A stretch of DNA of 7,110 nt, from contig JAITXS010000190.1 in assembly GCA_031284645.1 (NCBI GenBank), positions 1 through 7,110 on the forward strand, read 5' to 3'. The DNA comes from Spirochaetaceae bacterium (GTDB taxonomy: Bacteria > Spirochaetota > Spirochaetia > Treponematales > Breznakiellaceae). The notes below the pieces were generated by a model that saw only the letters and a list, made by a program, of their open reading frames with translations, did not search any database and was not told the origin of the DNA. A program made the translations under genes and the position numbers. Below, in pieces: positions 5,309 through 7,110 of the stretch. Position 1 is the first letter of the stretch; the number at the start of each line of letters is the position of its first letter.

Positions 5309-6460
5309 TTAACTTTCGGCATTCCAGATGGATTTGGATTCTTTTGTATCGTAACGAAATGACCAAAGGCCGTTTGTCTGCATTGACGCAAAAATAACGG
5401 GGAGTCCGTCCTGATTCAAAGGCCCGGGGGACTGCATTAATGAGTTAAGCGGATATTTATCAAGCGTTGTAAAATATGTTTCATACGAACGGACACTGGT
5501 AGGGGCCGCTTTACCCGGCTCGGAAAAAGAGTCGCTTTTGATTGTTCCGTCCGCATTAATGGGAATTTCCCGGTAGCCGTAATTACTGTTGTTGTTCCGG
5601 CTTATCCCCAGGAGCAATAATTTATTGGGGCTGTTTTCCCATAGACCAAGCGCGCCGGTAAACAGCAGATCTTTTTTAATGGGAAAGCCCGATATCGGGG
5701 CGTTGCTTGCGTTTATCTGATAAATCCATCCGTCACGCGATACCGCCACAATAATATTATGGGTAGCATCAGTTTTTATGATGCCCAGAATAGAGCCGCT
5801 GTATAATTTAGTGGCTGTTGATTTGTCCCAAACCCGAATACCATCGCCAAGCGTCGCAATATAATATTTTGTGCCTATATTAACGACCCCTTGAAGGAGA
5901 CCGGTACTGCTGATTATAGGAGTAGGATTAAATACGTTATTTTCATAGATGTATATATCAAAATCCGTACTGTCGTTTTTTGAGACGCTCCTTTTTTTCG
6001 ATACAAACAGTATGCCCTCGCAGTAAAAAATTGCCTGATAGCCTAAAGAAGATGCGAAGCCATTTGGCATTGCTTCCCATGTACCGGAGCTTGATGGCTG
6101 TCTCCATATCACCGTATCGCCGTTTGCCATATTGTCAATGGTAAGAACATATTTTGTTGTTGTATCCGCTGTCGTATTGGCAACAGCCAGATCACGGACA
6201 ATACCGGCAGGTTTTGCGATTTCATGCCAGTTGTTATCCGAAAATTCCCAAAGGTTTCCGTTTCCGACATAAAGCTTATCACCCTGAGCCACAATTTTTG
6301 TCGGGGCTCCTTTTATTTTCGCTTTTTTAGGCGCTACCTCTTTTGCCACCGTCCAAAAAAGCGGCTCCTGGTCGCAGGAGAAAAAAACAAGAGAGCAGAG
6401 TATAACCATGTTTACCATGATTTGTGTTCTAAAAAAACGAAGAGTACTTTTTTTATTCAT
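5309..6460 (-). CDS. Spirochaete-type lipoprotein with propeller-like repeats
   Basis: The 383-residue product starts with a basic N-terminus (MNKKSTLRFFRTQ), a hydrophobic core (about 14-27) and the lipobox FFSC with the lipidated Cys at residue 29. That tolerates Phe at -3, as spirochaete lipoboxes often do. The mature part begins CDQEPLFW. It then shows recurring hydrophobic-strand units ending in Trp/Tyr-rich strands: KLYVGNGNLWEFSDNNW, YYIATLGDGIRVWD, IIVAVSRDGWIYQIN and VIFASMQTNGLWSFRYD. This is consistent with a beta-propeller of about six blades, but no named family is recognised. The start is supported by GAGG 5 bases upstream of ATG 6460. It sits 39 bases after the outer-membrane protein gene and 9 bases before rarA, so the three are probably one transcript. 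A surface or periplasmic-face location is inferred; the ligand is unknown. Confidence 0.85.
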   Translation of the reverse strand: MNKKSTLRFFRTQIMVNMVILCSLVFFSCDQEPLFWTVAKEVAPKKAKIKGAPTKIVAQGDKLYVGNGNLWEFSDNNWHEIAKPAGIVRDLAVANTTADTTTKYVLTIDNMANGDTVIWRQPSSSGTWEAMPNGFASSLGYQAIFYCEGILFVSKKRSVSKNDSTDFDIYIYENNVFNPTPIISSTGLLQGVVNIGTKYYIATLGDGIRVWDKSTATKLYSGSILGIIKTDATHNIIVAVSRDGWIYQINASNAPISGFPIKKDLLFTGALGLWENSPNKLLLLGISRNNNSNYGYREIPINADGTIKSDSFSEPGKAAPTSVRSYETYFTTLDKYPLNSLMQSPGPLNQDGLPVIFASMQTNGLWSFRYDTKESKSIWNAES

Positions 6461-6499
6461 ATGAACCTCGTAAATCCCGCCCGTGGGATAGAATAAGCA

Positions 6500-7110
6500 T
6501 TAAAAATGATAACGGGCGCTGAACGTTAATTCAAAAAAATGCCCGTAAGCGTCATGTTCCGGCTCTTTGCTCCACTCAGGACACCACCAGAATGCGGTAT
6601 TTAAACCAAATGACCAGCTTGGATTATAACGAAAAAATGCGGAGGCTTGGGCTTTCATAAACAGAGAGAATATAGAATGTGCTCTATAACTATGAATCGC
6701 CCCCCCCAGACCAACTGAAAGCGGGAATTCAAAACGATTCCATAGAAATTGGTATCCCAGTTTAAAGTTTATAGGAACAAGAAAGATAAAATTTTCCCCG
6801 ATTGTCTGTGAAAAAGAGCCTTGCAATTCCCCCCCGACAAAAACCGTGGGGTTTAAAAAATAAAGATAGCTTAAGGCTCCGGTTCCGCCAAGATTTACTT
6901 TATTCGCTAAAGAATCATAATTTGAATCGGTAAAAGCCAGTGGGAAAAGCAGGCCGAATGTAATGGCGAAAATTTTATCTCCCGGTGAATAAATTGAATA
7001 TTTTGAGCCTGTCCAATCCGTTTGAATGGGAAGGTCGCTGTTTAAGCCCTCGTCGTTGTTACCATTCGCCCGATTTTTGCTTCCGCTGCCTGCCGCACTC
7101 TCTTGCGTTG
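6500..7110 (-). CDS. Outer-membrane beta-barrel protein, C-terminal part
   Basis: The minus strand is open from the right edge to TAA at 6500, giving 202 visible residues. No credible start lies inside: the TTG at 6826 is mid-strand, and the frame continues through it. The visible part opens with a hydrophilic Gly/Asn/Ser-rich linker, then YSIYSPGDKIFAITFGLLFP and alternating aromatic/hydrophobic strands separated by short turns (LNPTVFVGGELQGSF, FLVPINFKLGYQF, FEFPLSVGLGGAIHSY, WSFGLNTAFWW, FFELTFSARYHF). It ends in Phe, the usual barrel-assembly signal. Size and strand count suggest an eight-stranded barrel, and it resembles, from memory, the small barrel family of treponemes (TP0733-like). 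Two poly-G tracts lie within the coding strand. It heads the leftward operon seen here. Confidence 0.8.
   Translation of the reverse strand, partial: TQESAAGSGSKNRANGNNDEGLNSDLPIQTDWTGSKYSIYSPGDKIFAITFGLLFPLAFTDSNYDSLANKVNLGGTGALSYLYFLNPTVFVGGELQGSFSQTIGENFIFLVPINFKLGYQFLWNRFEFPLSVGLGGAIHSYRAHSIFSLFMKAQASAFFRYNPSWSFGLNTAFWWCPEWSKEPEHDAYGHFFELTFSARYHF
6700..6707 (-). repeat. G8 homopolymer inside the outer-membrane protein gene
   Basis: The coding strand reads CTG GGG GGG GCG, eight G in a row encoding L-G-G-A. Adding one G stops translation after G-G-G-D-S (TAG). Losing one G stops it after about 17 codons. Either loses the last strands and the terminal Phe. Poly-G tracts of this length are known phase-variation sites in Treponema pallidum. 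Confidence 0.9.
6829..6835 (-). repeat. G7 homopolymer inside the outer-membrane protein gene
   Basis: The coding strand reads GTC GGG GGG GAA, seven G in a row encoding V-G-G-E in an earlier barrel strand. It is a second possible slip site, slightly below the usual hypervariable length. Confidence 0.85.

Overview
The window looks like chromosomal DNA of a treponeme-like spirochaete. Several things point that way from memory of the families, not from a search: a very short RNA polymerase omega gene next to miaA, two lipoproteins with loose spirochaete-type lipoboxes (VLAC and FFSC), a small outer-membrane beta-barrel ending in Phe, and a long RarA ATPase carrying a methyltransferase-like tail. 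The genus is an inference.

Layout. At the left edge, the first 56 codons of a lipoprotein gene run leftwards off the window (1-169, minus). Then come about 714 bases without a convincing gene (170-883). This stretch is full of structure: a 25-bp near-perfect hairpin, a tandem heptamer array (8 x TTGGGTA then 4 x TTGTGTA), a decayed heptamer island built as G-rich, C-rich and G-rich arms, and a 9-bp inverted repeat whose right arm covers the likely ribosome binding site of rpoZ. Three TTGACA boxes lie in this region, two of them facing each other across the heptamer array.

From 884 a compact rightward operon carries rpoZ (omega), miaA (tRNA A37 prenylation) and a distant uracil-DNA-glycosylase-like protein. 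Gaps are 7 nt and then a 4-nt ATGA overlap. A leftward operon converges on it, reading from the right edge: an outer-membrane beta-barrel protein (partial), a lipoprotein with propeller-like repeats, and a 766-residue RarA fusion. The two operons meet tail to tail with 33 bases between stop codons and no obvious hairpin terminator.

The rightward operon joins transcription, tRNA modification and probable DNA repair. The leftward one joins envelope proteins to a replication-fork ATPase. The most interesting signals are an A9 tract exactly where the RarA core meets its C-terminal domain (a slip either way stops within 5-20 codons and gives a canonical-size RarA), the heptamer islands, and G8/G7 tracts inside the outer-membrane protein gene.
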